From Gnetum montanum (Eukaryota; Streptophyta; Gnetopsida; Gnetales; Gnetaceae), in contig MNCI01020454.1 in the NCBI GenBank assembly GCA_015680685.1, positions 213,706 through 273,705 of the forward strand: DNA of 60,000 nucleotides, in the 5' to 3' direction. The notes below the pieces were generated by a model, which saw only the letters and a list, made by a program, of their open reading frames with translations, searched no databases and was not told the origin of the DNA. Of this stretch, positions 43,001 through 55,720 are shown piece by piece. The position numbers were made by a program, and so were the translations under genes. Position 1 is the stretch's first letter. Every line of letters starts with the position of its first letter.

Positions 43001-46000
43001 AGGATTTATTGTTGGAATTTCATGATTTAGGATTCAATGTTTAGGATTTAGGGCTTAGGGATAAGTGTTCAGGGTTTAGGGTTCAAGATTTGATATTTGG
43101 AAATCAACATTTAGGATTTAGGATTTAGGGTTTATAATTTGAAGTTTGTGGTTTAGGGTTCAAGGATTGGTTCTTAAGATTTAGGATTCAAGATTTTGGG
43201 TTTAGGGTTCCAAGTTTAGGGTTTAGGGCTTTGTGTTCAAGGTTCAAGAATTATCGTTTGGGGTTTAGAACTTAGGATTTATGGTTTAGGATTTGGGATT
43301 TGAATATCAAAATTCAAGGTTTGGGAATCAAGATTTAGAATTCATAATTTAGAGTTTTGGGTTAAGGTTTTAGCATTCATGATTTGGGATTCAAGATTTA
43401 GGGTTCAAGGTTCAAGATTTGGGGTTTGGTGTTTGGGTTTTAAGATTTAGGATTTTGGTTTGACGGCTATAGGTTTAGGGTTTAAGGATTTGGTTTTGGC
43501 ATTTTCGATTTAGGGCTTAGGATTTATAGTTTAAAGTTTAAGATTATTGGGTTTTAGTGTTTAGTGATAAGGGTCTAGGGTTGATGATTTAGTGTTCATG
43601 GCTTATGATTCATGGTTCAGGTTTTAGAGTTTTAGGATTTAGGATTAACTTTTCAAAGTCAAGGGTTTAGGCTTTTAGGGTTCTATGGTTTTGGGTTCTA
43701 GGATTTTGAGTTTACTGTTCTAGGTTTATTATTTTGGATTCTACGGTTTACACTTCTAGGATTTAGAGTTAAGGTTTTAGGATTTATGGCTCTAGGATTT
43801 AGGATGTATTGGTCTAGGGTCTATGATTTTGGATACTAGGATTCTAGGTTTTATGGTTTAGGATTCTAGGATTCAAGAATTTAGTGTTTAAGGTTTAGAA
43901 TTTAGGACTATGAGAGGGTTGAGGGTTGAGAATTTTAGGGTTTAGGGTTCAAGGTTCAGGGTTCTAGGTTTAGGGTTAAAGATTTAGGGTTCATTATTTA
44001 GGATTGAAGGTTTGAGGTTTACGGTTGATAGTTCAAAGTTCAACATTTAGGGTTTAGGGTTTATCATTTAGGGCTTAGGGTTCATCTTTCAAGGTTTAGG
44101 GTTCTAAGTTTGGAGTTTAGGGTTTAGGGTTTTAGTATTTTAGGACTTAGGATTTACGTTTTAGGATTCAGGATTCATGGTTCAGAGTTTAGGGTTTAGG
44201 GGATTATGGGTTTAGGGTTCAAGATTTAGGATATAGATTTTAGGGTTAGGGTTCAGGGTTCATGGTTTCATATTGAGGGAGTATGGTGTTAGGTTTAGAG
44301 TTTAAGGTTTTAATTTTTGGTATTTAGGGTTTGAGGTTCTAGATTTGATCTTTGGGCTTTGGGCTTAAACATTTGGGGTTCAATGTTTAGGGTTTGGGGT
44401 TGAGGGTGTAAGGTTCAATGTTCATGGTTCAGGGTTTAGGGTTTTAGACTTAGGGTTTTGAATTCAAACTTCAAGGTTCTAGGTTTTGGATTCGAGATCA
44501 AGGATTAACATTTTAGGTTTTAGGATTTAAGGTTTAGGGTTTATGATTTTAGGGGTTATGGTTATTGGTTTTAAATTTTGAGTGTTTAGGATTTTAGGGC
44601 TTTAATATTTTAAATTTTAGGATTTAGAGTTGAAGGTTTTTGGTTTAGGTTTCAAGGTTCACTATAGTTTAGGGATTAGGATTTAGTGTAAAATATTTAG
44701 GGTTAAGTGTTTAAAGTTTAAGATTTAGGTTTCTGGGTTTAGGGTTTAGGATTTGGAATTCAAGGTTTAAGGTTGAAGGTTCTAGGTTTTTGATTCAAGG
44801 TTTAGGATTTAGGGTTCCAAGTTCAGGGTTCAAGGTTTGGGCTTCAGGGTTCATAGTTTGATGTTTAGGGATTAGGTTTTGAGGTTTAAGATTCAAGGTT
44901 TAGGTTTCTAATTTCAAGGTACCAGGTTCATGAGTTAGGATTTGTGGTTCAAAGATCATCATTCAAGGTTTGGGGTTTAGTATTTAGGGTTTTGAATTCA
45001 AGATTCAAGGTTTAGATTTTAGGATTCATGGTTCAAGATTCAGGTTTCAAGGATCTAGATTTAGGATTTATGTTTTAGGGTTTTAGGTTTAGGGTTCATA
45101 GTTTAGGATTTGGGATTCAAGGTTTGGGATTTGTGGTTTAGGGTCCATGGTTCAGAATTCAAGGTATGGGATTAAGTATTAATGGTTTTAGGTTTATGGT
45201 TTAAGGATAGGAATTCCAATTTCAAGGTTTATGGTTTAGGATTTAGGGTTCAAGGTTTAGGATTTTAAGGTTTAAAATTTAGTGTTTAGGGTTTAGGATT
45301 CAAGGTTTGGGATATGGAGTTTAAGATATGGTGTTCAAGTTTTAGGCTTTAGGGTTTAGGGATTAAGGTTTACAAATAAGAGTTTAGCATTTCAACTTAA
45401 GGGTTTTAGGTTCAGAGTATAGGGTTTGAGGTTTAGGGTTTATGATTCAAGGTTTATGATTTAAGGCTTAAGGTTTAAGAGTTAGGATTTAGTATTTAGG
45501 TTTATGATTGAGGGTTTAAGTGTTTGAGGATTTAGGGTTTTAGTATTTTAGGTTTTATAGTTTAGGATTAAGAATGTTGGATTTATGATTAAGTGTTCCA
45601 GGTTTAAGGTTTAAGGTTTAAGTTTTAGGGTTTAGGATTTAAGGTTTAGGATTCAACGTTCAATGTTTAGGGTTCAAGGCTTAGGTATCAAGATTCAAGG
45701 TTCATGGTTCTAGGTTCATGATTAAGGGTTTGGATTTGGGGTTTGGGATTCTGCAGTCAGTGTTTAGGGTTTACGGTTAACGAATTATGATTCAAAGTTT
45801 AGGAATGAGGATTCAGGATTTAGGGTTCAAGGCTTAAGGTTCATTATTTAAGATTCAAGGTTGAGTGTTTTGGGTTTAAGGTTTAGGATAAATGGTTTTA
45901 GGTTTTGAGTGTTTTGGAATTTAGGATTTTGTGGTTTTAATATTAGGATTTAGGGTTAAGAGTTTAGGTTTCATAGCTTAGGATTTAAGTTTGAGATTCA

Positions 46001-49000
46001 AGGTTTAGGATTAAGGATCTAGGGTTCAAGGTTTAGGATTAAGGCTTTAGGCTTTAGGGTTCTTGGTTTGGGATTTGGGATTCGACATTAAAGGTTTAAG
46101 GTTTTGGGTTTAGAGTTTGGGGTTTAGGATGTGAGGTTTCGGATTCAGGGTATATGGTTGGGGGTTTAAGGTTTAAGGTTTAGGGCTTAGGGATTAGAAT
46201 TTTGAGTTTAGGATTCAAGGTTCAATGTTGAAAATTTGGGATTAGGGACTCAAGATTCAAGGTTTAGGATTCAAAGATTGGGGTTCATGTTTCAAGGTTC
46301 TAAGTTTAGTGTTCTAGTTCATAGTTCAATGTTTAGGATTCAGGATTTGGGATTCATGGTTCAAGGTTCATTGTTTGGAGTTCAAGGTTCAAGGTTCATG
46401 CTTCAAAATTTAAGGTTTAGGATTCAAGGTTCTATATTCAAGGTTTTAGGTTCAAGATTTAGGGTTATAGGTACAAGGTTTAGGATTTAGGGCTTTAGGT
46501 TTGGGGCTTGGGGCTTGGTGTTCAAGGATTAAGGTTGAGGGTTAAGGGTTTACATGTTTAGGGTTTAGGGTTCAAGGTTATGGATTCAGGATTGAAGGTT
46601 CAACATTCAGGGTTAGGGGTTTTGGATTTTGGGTTTAGGGTTCGATATTTAGGGTTTTTCTATGGTTTTATGATTTTCTAGTTTTAATGTTTAGGGATTA
46701 GAGATTAGGGTTTAGGATTCCAAGTCAAGGAATTTTTGTTTTAGATTCAAGGTAAGTGTTTAGGGTTTAGGGTTCAGGGTTGAGGGATTATAGTTCTATG
46801 TTTAGGATTTAGGATTTACTATTTAGGGCTTTAGGTTTGCGGTTTATGGTTTTATGTTTGGGGTTTAGGGTTTAGGATTTAGTGTTTAAAGTTTAGGCTT
46901 TTACATTTAGTGTTTAGGGTTCAGGGTTCTAGGTTTGGGATTTGGGATTCGATGTTAAGGGTTTGGGATTTAGAATTTTGTGTTTAAGATTTTGGATTTA
47001 TGGTTTAATGTTTAATATTTGGGGTTCAATGTTTATGGTTGAGGTTTTAGGGTTCAGGAGTTAGGGCCAAAGGTTCAGGGTTTAGGATTTTGAGTTTTGG
47101 ATTTAGGGTTTTAGGTTTAGGATTCAAGGTTTATGATTTAGGATTTTAGGATTTAGTGTTGAGGTTTGAGGGATTATGATATTAGGATATTAGTATTTAA
47201 ATTTTAGGGTTAAGGATTTAGTGTTTAGTGTTTAGGGTTTATGGTTTAGGGATTAGGCTTTAGGGTTCAAGGTTTAGGTTTCATGGTTCTAGGTTTGGGG
47301 TTAAGGAATTTGGGTTATGGGTTCAGAGTTCATGTTTTAAGGTTTAACCAATCTGGTTCATGATTCTAATTTCAAGGTTTAGGGTTTAACATCTAGGGCT
47401 AAGGGTTTTGGATTCAAGATTCGTGGTTTGGGGTTTGAGGTTCTTGATTTGGGACTGGGATTTTGGAGTTTGAGATTAAGGGTTAAGGATTTAGCATTCA
47501 TGGTTCAAGGTTTAGAGTTATGGATTCAGGGTTTCAAGTTACCTGTTTAGGATTCAAGGTTTAGTGTTCAAGGTTTTAGGGTTTAGGAATTGGGGTTTAG
47601 GATTTATATTTTTAGTATTTAGAGTTCTATGTTTCTATAGTTCTAAGTTATAGGGTTCTAGGTTCTAAGGTTTTGTGTTTATGATTAGGATTCTAGGGTT
47701 CTAGTGTTCTAGGATTTAGGATTAAGGGGTCAAGGTTTTTGGGTTTAGAGTTTAAGGGTTTAAGGTTTTAGTGTTCAAGGTTTAGGACTCTAGGCTTTTA
47801 GAGTTTAGTGTTTCATGTTTAGGGTTCTAGTATTTAGGGTTTAGGATTTTAGGATTCTAGGCTTTAGGATTTAGGTTTTATAGTATAGGGATTTAGCATT
47901 CTATGGTCTAACATTTAGAGTTTAGGATTCAAGGTTCATGGTTTAGGATTGACGGTTTAGGGTTTAGGGTTTAAGTTTTAGGGGTTAACATTCAAGGTTT
48001 ATGATTCAAGATTTGAGGTTCGAGATTCTAGGTATGGGGTTTAGGATTTCAGGTTAAGGATTTAACGTTAAGGGTTTTGAGTTCAATGTTTAAGGGTTAA
48101 GGTTCTGGGTTGAATGTTTAGAGTTTGGGATTTGAGGTTTGAAATTTAAGATTTGAGGTTTAGTGTTTAGTTTTCAAGGGTTGAGGTTTCAAGGTTGAGT
48201 GTTTAGGGTTATCAAATTAGGGTTTAGGGTTTACTGTCTAGGATTTGAGGTTTAGGATTCAAGATTTAGGGTTCAAATTTCTACGATTTAGGTTTCTAGG
48301 ATTCTAGGTTCTAGTGTTCTCAATTATAACATTCTAGCTTTATGATTTAGTATTTTAGGGTTTAGGGTTCTATGATTTAGAGTTCAAGATTTAGGGTTTA
48401 GGGTTCAATGTTTAGGTTTTAGGGTTTAGGGTTTTTATAGTTTTAGAAATTTTAGTATTTATAATTTTAGGATTTAATGTTTAGAGTTTATTGTTTAGGG
48501 TTGTATGATTTCAGGGTTTAGGATTCTAGAATTGAGGGTTCTAGGGTTCCAAGGTTCTGGGTTTAGGATTCTTGGTCTAGGATTCTAGGTTTCTAGGATT
48601 TAGGGTTCTAGGCTTATATTTAAAGTTCTAGGTTCAGGGTTTATGATTTAGTGCTTAGTGTTTAGGATTTAGGACTTGTTTTTCAAGGGTTTAGTGTTTA
48701 GGATTTAGGGTTTAGCATTTATGGTTTAGGATTCATGTTTGAGGATATTAGGAGTTAGGGTTTATGATTTAGTTTTTAGGGTTTTAGGATTAATGATTTA
48801 GGGTTTTAGTATTTTAGGATTTAGGGTTTATGGTTTATACTTTAGGATATATTGTTTTAGGCTTGATAGTATAGGTTTTTTGGTTTTAGGGTTCTAGAGT
48901 ATAGGATCTAGGGTTTTAGGTTTTATATTTTAGGATTTAAAAGATACGGTTTTTATTTGATGGTTTAGGATTTTAGTGTTTATGTGTTAGGATTCATGGT

Positions 49001-51356
49001 TTAGGCTTTAGGACTTAGGGTTTAGGTTGGAGGGTTCAAGGTTTAGGGTTTTAATGTTTTATGGTTTAGGATTTTAGAGTATTATGGATTTAGGACTTTT
49101 GGGTTTTAGGGTTTTTACATTTTAGGATCTAGGATTTAGGTTTTATGGTTCAATGTTCAAGATTCATGGTTTAGTATTTAAGATTTCAGGGTTTAGGATT
49201 TAGGGTTTGGGGTTTGGGACTTAGGATTTAGGTTTGAGGGTTAAAGGTTGAGATTTTAGCATTTAGGATGGAGGGTTTAGGGTTTTTAAATTCTTGGGTT
49301 TCAGGATTTTATTATTTTTAAGATATTATATTTTATCTTTTAGGCTTTAAGGTTTTAATATTTTAGGGTTTAGGATTCAGTGTTTGGGGTTCAAGGTCCA
49401 TGTTGTAGGATTTTAGTGTTTAGGATTCTAGGGTTCTAGATTATAGGTTTCTAGTTTCTAGGGTTATGGCTTAAGGGTTTAGATTTTATGTATTAGGGTT
49501 CTAGGATTTATGGTTGTAGGGTTAGAGGGTTTAGGATTCTATGGTTCTATGGTTTATAGTTCTAGGATTTAGGATTTAGGGTTTAGGGTGTATACTTTAG
49601 GATTATATGGTTATAGGGTTTAGGATTTAGACTTTATTATTTTAAGGTTTAGGGTTTATGATTTATGGTTTAAGGTTCTAGGGTTCTATGATTTAAGGTT
49701 TTACGATTTAGGATTTCAAGGTTCATCATTTACGGTTTTAGTATTTCAAGGTTTAGGATTTTAGGATATAGGGTTTAGGGTTGAATGTTTAGGAAGGAGT
49801 TTTCAGGGTACAACATTTAGGGTTTATGATTTAGGGTTCTAGGGAACTAGGATTCAAGGTTCTAGGGTTCTAGGTTCTAAGATTTTGAATTTAGGATTTA
49901 GGATTCTAGAGTTTATGGTTCTAGGGTTATAAGGTTTACGGTTCTACGGTTCTATAGTTTAGGGTTCTAGGATATAGGCTTTAGGGTTTTACAGCTTATA
50001 GGTTAGGATTCTAGAGTTTAAGGTTTAAGGTTTATGATATAGAGTTTTAGGGTTTATGGTTATAGGATTTAGGGTTTAGGGTTTATGGTGTTGGGGTTTA
50101 TGGTTCTAGGTCTATGATTTAGGATCTAGGGTTTAGAATTCAAGTACTAAGGTTTTAATGCTTAGGGTTCAGGGTGTAGATTCAATTTTTATGGTATAGT
50201 GTTCAAGGTTTTAGTGTTTATAATTTAGGGTTTATCATTTAGAGTTCATGTTTAAGTTTTTAGGATTTTTTATTTAGGGTTTAGAATTTTAGGGTTTAGG
50301 GTTTTAGGATTTAAGGTTTAGGATTTACTGTTTACAGTTTAGATTTTAGGGTTTAGGGTTTATGGTTCTAGGGATCATCATTTAGGGATCATGATTTTAG
50401 ATTTTAGGGTTCATCATTCAAGACTTATGGTTTAGGATTTTATAATTTTAGTGTTTAGGATTTAAGGTTTTAGTTTTTTAGTGTTTAGGATTTAGAATTG
50501 AGGGGTAAGGTTCAATGTTTAGGGTTGTAGGGATTAGAGTTTAGGGTTAAGAGTTGAGGGTTTAGGATTAAGGGTTAAATGTTTAGAGTTCTAGGATTCT
50601 AGGATTTACCGCTTATGCTTTTATCATTTAGGGTTTATGGTTTTATGGTTCTAGCATTTAGGATTTTAGGGTTTCGGGTTTATATTTTTAGGATTTAGGA
50701 TTTAGGGATTTGGGTTCATAGGATTTTACTATTTAGGATTTAGGGATTAGGATTCTAGTGTTCTAGGGCTCTAGGATTTAGAATTCTAGATATAGGATTT
50801 ATGGTTCTTGGGTTTAGGGTTTAGGGTTTAAGGTTTTAGGATTTATGGTTTATGGTTTATGGTTTAATGTTTGAGGTTCTAGGGTATAGGGTTAAGACTT
50901 CTAAGGTTCTAGGATTTTTAGGGTTTATGGTTTAGGGTTTTAAGGTTTATGACTCAAGGGTTCTAGGGTTTATGATTTTATCATTTATAATTATAGGTTT
51001 TGAATTAAGAGTTTACGGTATAGGGTTTAACGTTTTAGGTTTTATAGTTCATCGTTTATGCTCCATGGTATAAGGTTCTAGGGTTTAGGATTGAAGGTCT
51101 CAAGTCTAGGATTTATCATTTTATGGTTTATATGTGAGTGTGTAGGGATGATTATTTTAGGATTTTAGGGTTTATGGTTTTAGTGTTTAGATTATATGGT
51201 TGAGGGTATAGGATTCAATATTTAGGATTCAGGGTTTAGTTTTTTAGGTTTAGGGTTTAGTATTCGAGATTCATGGTTTAGAGTTTGGGATTCACGGTTA
51301 GAGGTTTAGGTTTCCGGGCTTAGGGATCAAACTTTAGGGTTTGAAATTTGAGTTTT
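37006..51356 (+). repeat. Degenerate interstitial telomere-like array (TTTAGGG family, about 14.35 kb)
   Basis: Nearly every seven bases carry a variant of TTTAGGG, with TTTAGGA, TTCAAGG, TTCTAGG, TTTATGG and GGGTTTA most common. The G-rich strand is always plus. No long perfect run survives and period slips are frequent, so it is old. TTCAAGG dominates about 37.0-41.2 kb and 42.8-47.5 kb; TTCTAGG dominates about 41.3-42.7 kb and 47.6-51.0 kb. It is bounded by a retroelement LTR on the left and other sequence on the right, so it is not a chromosome end in this assembly. Confidence 0.93.
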
Positions 51357-51876
51357 GATGTTTAGGTAACATCTTGTCCCTTGTTAAGTGCAAAAAAAAA
51401 TTGTAACAATATAGCTAACCTTCAAATTAATGGTTACCTCATTATGAGGAGTTATGATTACTCATGTATCCCTTGGAATTGGGTTTGATATATATCATTT
51501 AAGCTTGGGTTTAGAGGTTTTGCAGACATGGAGTTGTGAAGCCTAAAAAGGCAAGTAATAGGAGTCAGTTAAAGTAGGATAAGAAGGAACTAATCATCCC
51601 TTTGGCTAGATAGCCTAACCATGGTAGCAATGGTAGATTGCCTCTAAGGCTTAAGTGGCATGAAAAGATAACCTAGAGGACATTATAGTATACTCTTATT
51701 AATAAAATTTTTTTATTTTTATTTCCTATTCCAAGTACTAGTTATTCATTTAATAGTGAATTCATTTATCAAGTATTTTGTAATGTTTCTATTATAATGC
51801 TTACGAATGTGGTGAATGCAAAGAATTAAGTGATGAATGGACATGTTTTTATGACATCTAGTAATAAGATGTCACA
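51357..51876 (+). mobile_element. Candidate LTR of a plus-strand element (boundary uncertain)
   Basis: The sequence changes abruptly from telomere-like repeat to unique sequence at gatgtttaggtaacatcttg, and ends gatgtcaca just before an iMet-like PBS. A span of about 520 bp would suit an LTR starting TG and ending CA. No second copy is in the window, so this is unconfirmed. Confidence 0.35.
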
Positions 51877-51878
51877 TT

Positions 51879-51899
51879 TGGTATCATAGAAAACCATGA
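51879..51899 (+). other. Candidate initiator-Met tRNA primer-binding site
   Basis: TGGTATCATAGAAAACCATG resembles the common plant PBS TGGTATCAGAGCCATG with changes and a small insertion. It follows a CA end two bases earlier. It would prime a plus-strand element, the same orientation as the gag-pol at 56490-60000. Confidence 0.4.
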
Positions 51900-51929
51900 T
51901 TTAGAGTCCAAAGTGGAAGAAAAATATTT

Positions 51930-51952
51930 TATTATTATTATTATTATTATTA
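51930..51952. repeat. (ATT)n microsatellite
   Basis: About eight uninterrupted ATT units. Confidence 0.9.
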
Positions 51953-52046
51953 TAAAATAGAAGTACATACAAGTAGAATCTATGTAAGGGAAGAAACAAA
52001 ATACAAGAAAATGGAAGATGTGAAATAAAATAAATAAGGAAAGTGA

Positions 52047-53528
52047 TCATTTGTTGTGACAAAATGAGTTGAGGAGATCTGTGACTATCTTTAATTTTGT
52101 TTTTGGTTCTTCATAAATGGAATCCTTTTTGCTAAGCATTGCCTTGCATCCCACCAACTCATCACATAATTTCTTGATGTATTTACTAGCACTCCTTGTT
52201 GTAGCCACTAATTCCTCCTTTCTCTTGAATTGGGTTTTTAACATGTCCATCTCAATCGATCAATTGTCCATGTATTTTTGCCATTATCTTTCCTCTACAC
52301 AAAAAAAGATTAAAATTATGAGTTATGAATAAAAAAAATTAATCAAATAGGAAGAGAAAAGAATAAGAACTTCTTACCTAAAGCAATTTAAAGAAATCAT
52401 TCATGAGACTACAAATGGTGAGCTAGACATGGAACACTCTCCAATTCACCTAGAAGTTGCTCCAAATATTTGGAAACTTTCGTAGAATCCTTAGGAATTG
52501 GATGGAAAGATAAGAGAAGTCCAACCTATAGTACTTTGTAATCTTCCTTGAAGTCACATGATTGAGAATCTTGTGAGTGATCAACATTCTCATGAACAAA
52601 GTAGGGTTTGTTGCTAGAGATTCTTTGGCTAAGACATTGAAGTAGCACAAGTTCTTATTTGGTAGCTATCTCTATTTGTCCCATCAAATAAGGTTAACCA
52701 AAAATAGAAAAAGAAGAAATTACTGAAATAGATCCAAGGGCTAGTTTTGGAAAAGCTTGTGAAAAGGAACTTGACATTTCTAGAATCAATGACATGCATG
52801 ATGATCTATATGGAGTAAAGGAATATGTAACAATGCAAGCTTGTTCAGAATCAACACCTACAGCATCTCTATCCATTTCTTGGATAAAGTACCTCTAACC
52901 TTGAGACATCTGTGACACAAACAAGATCAACATCATATACGAAGAATAAAAGGAAAGTATTAAAACCTTAAAATAATTAAAAATTACCTTTGGTTCTTTT
53001 CCCTCATCATGTCTTGTACTTTTTTGTTGAGCTTATTGTTGGGTTTATTGTTTGTTTTTTTGTCTAAAAACTAGGCTGCCAGAACTTTGCCCAGTACGTT
53101 TTCTCTATGAAAAAAAAGAAGAATAAAAATTTATTGAAAAAGCAAATAAGACATTACACTAGGCTATTATATATATGTTTATATAGATACACCTTGGAGC
53201 TAGTAAGTGTGATTTTTTGTTGTTGCTAAACCAAAGAAGCACCTAGAATTTATGAAGCATCTTGAACACTTTCAATCCTTGTAGTTTGAGCACCTTCTCT
53301 TAAAATCTGTGCATCTTGGATTGGTTCATTCTACACCCTAGATTGGATAATTAATAAACACATAAAGAAACATAAGCAACAATAGAAATATAAAATTCAA
53401 AAAACATATAAAATACCTCACTACTTCCTTCTTTATTTGTAGCTTGTTGTAAAACAAATTGATCCTTTTTTCCATCCTCAATCTTACTCTTTATAATTCT
53501 ATCCTCTTCAAGAACTTCAGGTTGTAAA
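52047..53528 (-). pseudogene. Decayed multi-exon gene on the minus strand (unknown product)
   Basis: Coding-like blocks with canonical splice sites, read on the minus strand: 53528-53417 (LQPEVLEEDRIIKSKIEDGK), 53337-53193 (NEPIQDAQILREGAQTTRIE), 53104-52988 (RKRTGQSSGSLVFRQKN; acceptor ttttttttcatag), 52909-52378 (DRDAVGVDSEQACIVTYS, LLSFHPIPKDSTKVSKYLEQ, LGELESVPCLAHHL), and a last exon from about 52296 to TGA at 52047-52049 (KRKEELVATTRSASKYIKKL, coiled-coil-like). Donors include GTATTT, GTGTAT, GTAATT and GTAAGA. Several blocks contain stops, so it is a pseudogene. I do not recognise the family and see no similarity to the A/B antisense gene beyond layout: opposite orientation to a nearby element, many small exons, and a C-terminal coil. 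Confidence 0.45.
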
Positions 53529-53700
53529 CTAGGATTTTATAGGAAAAAGAATTTGGTTGAAGTATTATAACTTAGAATTAAACACATGATTAAGGGTATG
53601 TTATATGGTTTATTGGGATTTTTTTTGGTAGCAATAGCTTCACTCATAGCATTATACAAAGCAGAAAAACAAGACAATGACCAATAATAAACTCTACCAA

Positions 53701-54210
53701 TTATGGTACCATGAAGTATATAGATGGAAAAAGTAGTAACATAAGATTAGTGCTAATGCTACAAAACCTTATTTTGGATGAATTGACATAATTCAAAGTA
53801 AATTTCATTGATGAAATCTCCATGAAGAAACTATCTTTAGAGACAATAGAAACAATAACATAATCGGATAATTTTTTTTGGCAAAACAATTTAAATTTAG
53901 GGGAGAAAATCAATAGAATTAAAGGATCCTCCCCTCAGTGAATAGCTAAGTTTTCTTGAATATTAGATGAAATAACCATTATCAGCCAAAAAAATAGTTA
54001 GGAAGTGATGCACATGTTGCTATTATAAAGATTGTACCATTGAATTATTAATTTTTTACACTCTATTACCTTGAAAATTGGGAAGATAAGTAATATAGAA
54101 AATCGTGAGGTTGTAGGAAATTGAAACCCCTCCTTTCCAAGTAAATCATGCACAAGATTGGACACAGTAACTACACTATTTTCGTAACAAAGAATGGACA
54201 CCGATTTCAA
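53701..54210 (-). pseudogene. Possible upstream exons of the decayed minus-strand gene
   Basis: Two open stretches, 53701-53913 (SPKFKLFCQKKLSDYVIVSI, ISSMKFTLNYVNSSKIR) and 53998-54210 (LVHDLLGKEGFQFPTTSRFS), lie upstream in the same orientation. Their composition is protein-like, but nothing is recognised and exon boundaries are not clear. Confidence 0.25.
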
Positions 54211-55071
54211 GCTACCTAGAGTTAAAGAAGGAGCTTAAATAGGATACTTTGGAGCCCTGATGATGATGGTTAAAATTCTTTATGTTGATAACAAAAATCT
54301 TTAAGCTTTTATACTGATGAAATCCTTCAAACTTTCATTAATATTAAACTATGATGGACAAAGAAATTCTTCTTCTCATATTTATTAAATAAGAGCAAGA
54401 ATATTAGCAAGAGTAAAGAGGAAGTATAAACTTAAGTTAACTAATGATTTAATAAAGCTAATGCTCACTTTTTGTGATTTCTAGGTTCACCAAAATGATG
54501 TTATCTTTAGCTCAATGTGTAGTACTCTTTAAGATGATTTCAAATGGTACCAATTTCATCAAAATCTGACATACAATTTGGGAGATATGACATTTCTCGA
54601 GTTGCATGGAGTTTAAAAATAATTTTTTTTTAATTTTTAATTTTTAATTTAAATTTATTCTTATTTCTTGAAAAACCCAAACAAAAAAAATGGAAGTCAG
54701 AGCTCATTTTTTTGACCTTGACACCCAAATATTTTTCTTATTATTAAGAAACCCCTTGGATAGGGCCATGATTGGCCTTACTACTAGCTGTGGTAGGACC
54801 TACCATGCACTGATGTGGTAGGACCTATAGGCCTAGCTGACAATAGCTAGGGCCTACCAAGGTTATGTTAGCATAACCATATCATGGTGGCTATTTCCCC
54901 TAGTTGCAACACATCACCTTTAGAGTTGCACTATCATGTGAGCCATCATTATGCCACCTTCCACTATGTTTCCTTCTACATCACCTTTCAAACCAAGTCA
55001 CCTTCCACATAATGTCATTGCCAATCATCATTCACCACCACTATTTAATCTATTGCCATTCTATAGTGTCT
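54211..55071. other. AT-rich spacer
   Basis: No gene or named element recognised. There is a low-complexity aattttttttttaatttttaa tract near 54619-54655. From about 54900 the sequence becomes richer in catcac/ccacc words. Confidence 0.4.
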
Positions 55072-55430
55072 GCCTTCTATGGTGTCATCAAATACCAATG
55101 GCACCAAAGATCATAAGCATCTGTAGTGCTTCACAGACATCATCAACATCATGATTCAAAGGCATCCTTGGTGCTCTATATACATCAATGGTGTCATGGA
55201 TCATAAGCATCCTTGGTGCTCTACGAACACCATTGGTATTATGGATCATAGGCGCCCCTAGGGCTCCATGAGCACCGATGGAATTGTTGATCATAGGCAT
55301 CGCTGGGCTTTGTGGGAACCATCAACATTGTAGGAATCCCTAGTGCCCCAAAGTCACCTATGAAATTTCCAATCATAGGCAATCCTAACAACTTCCAAGG
55401 CCACCAATCATAGGTAGCCCTAGCATCCTC
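55072..55430. repeat. 45-bp minisatellite
   Basis: A unit reading roughly gcatccttggtgctctac then gaacaccattggt and atggatcata repeats every 45 bp, at starts 55117, 55162, 55207, 55252 and 55297. More diverged copies with shifted spacing are near 55334, 55379 and 55414. Because 45 is a multiple of three, one minus-strand frame shows a 15-residue repeat, but nothing else supports coding. Confidence 0.8.
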
Positions 55431-55469
55431 CAGAGCTAATAGTAATATGAAAATCACACAAGCCTTAGG

Positions 55470-55720
55470 AAGGGTTGTGCATGCCCTCTAATGGGCTATG
55501 CACACCCTATAGAGGATCCTGTAGGCCCTAAGTAGGGCCATGTGGAACCTAAAAAGGGCCATGATGACCTGAAGCAAAGCTGTGTGGGCCTTGAAAATGG
55601 TCATACAGGCCATGTAGGCCCTAGAGAAGGTCGTTTTAGCCTAGTAGTAGACCATGCAAACCCTAGGAAGGGTTGCGTGGACCATAAAAATGCTTATGCA
55701 AGCCCTAGTAAAGGGGCCAG
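55470..55720. repeat. Degenerate GGCCCTA...AGGGCC dyad repeats
   Basis: Short inverted motifs such as ggccctaagtagggcc and ggccatgtaggccctagag, spaced about 25-40 bp, with catgtagg or catgcagg between them. Confidence 0.5.

Noticed and set aside
46236-46490. 84-codon plus-strand frame with a repeating Gly-Phe-Arg-Ile pattern
   Set aside because: It is the translation of the seven-base telomere-like repeat where TTCAAGG variants remove stops; there is no other coding sign.
37006-51356. Chromosome end (true telomere)
   Set aside because: There are no perfect runs, variants are mixed throughout, and non-telomeric sequence continues on both sides.
54904-55154. Overlapping 67-70 codon plus-strand frames rich in His, Ser and Pro
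   Set aside because: Low-complexity catc/ccacc sequence beside the minisatellite, with two frames equally open and no recognisable domain.
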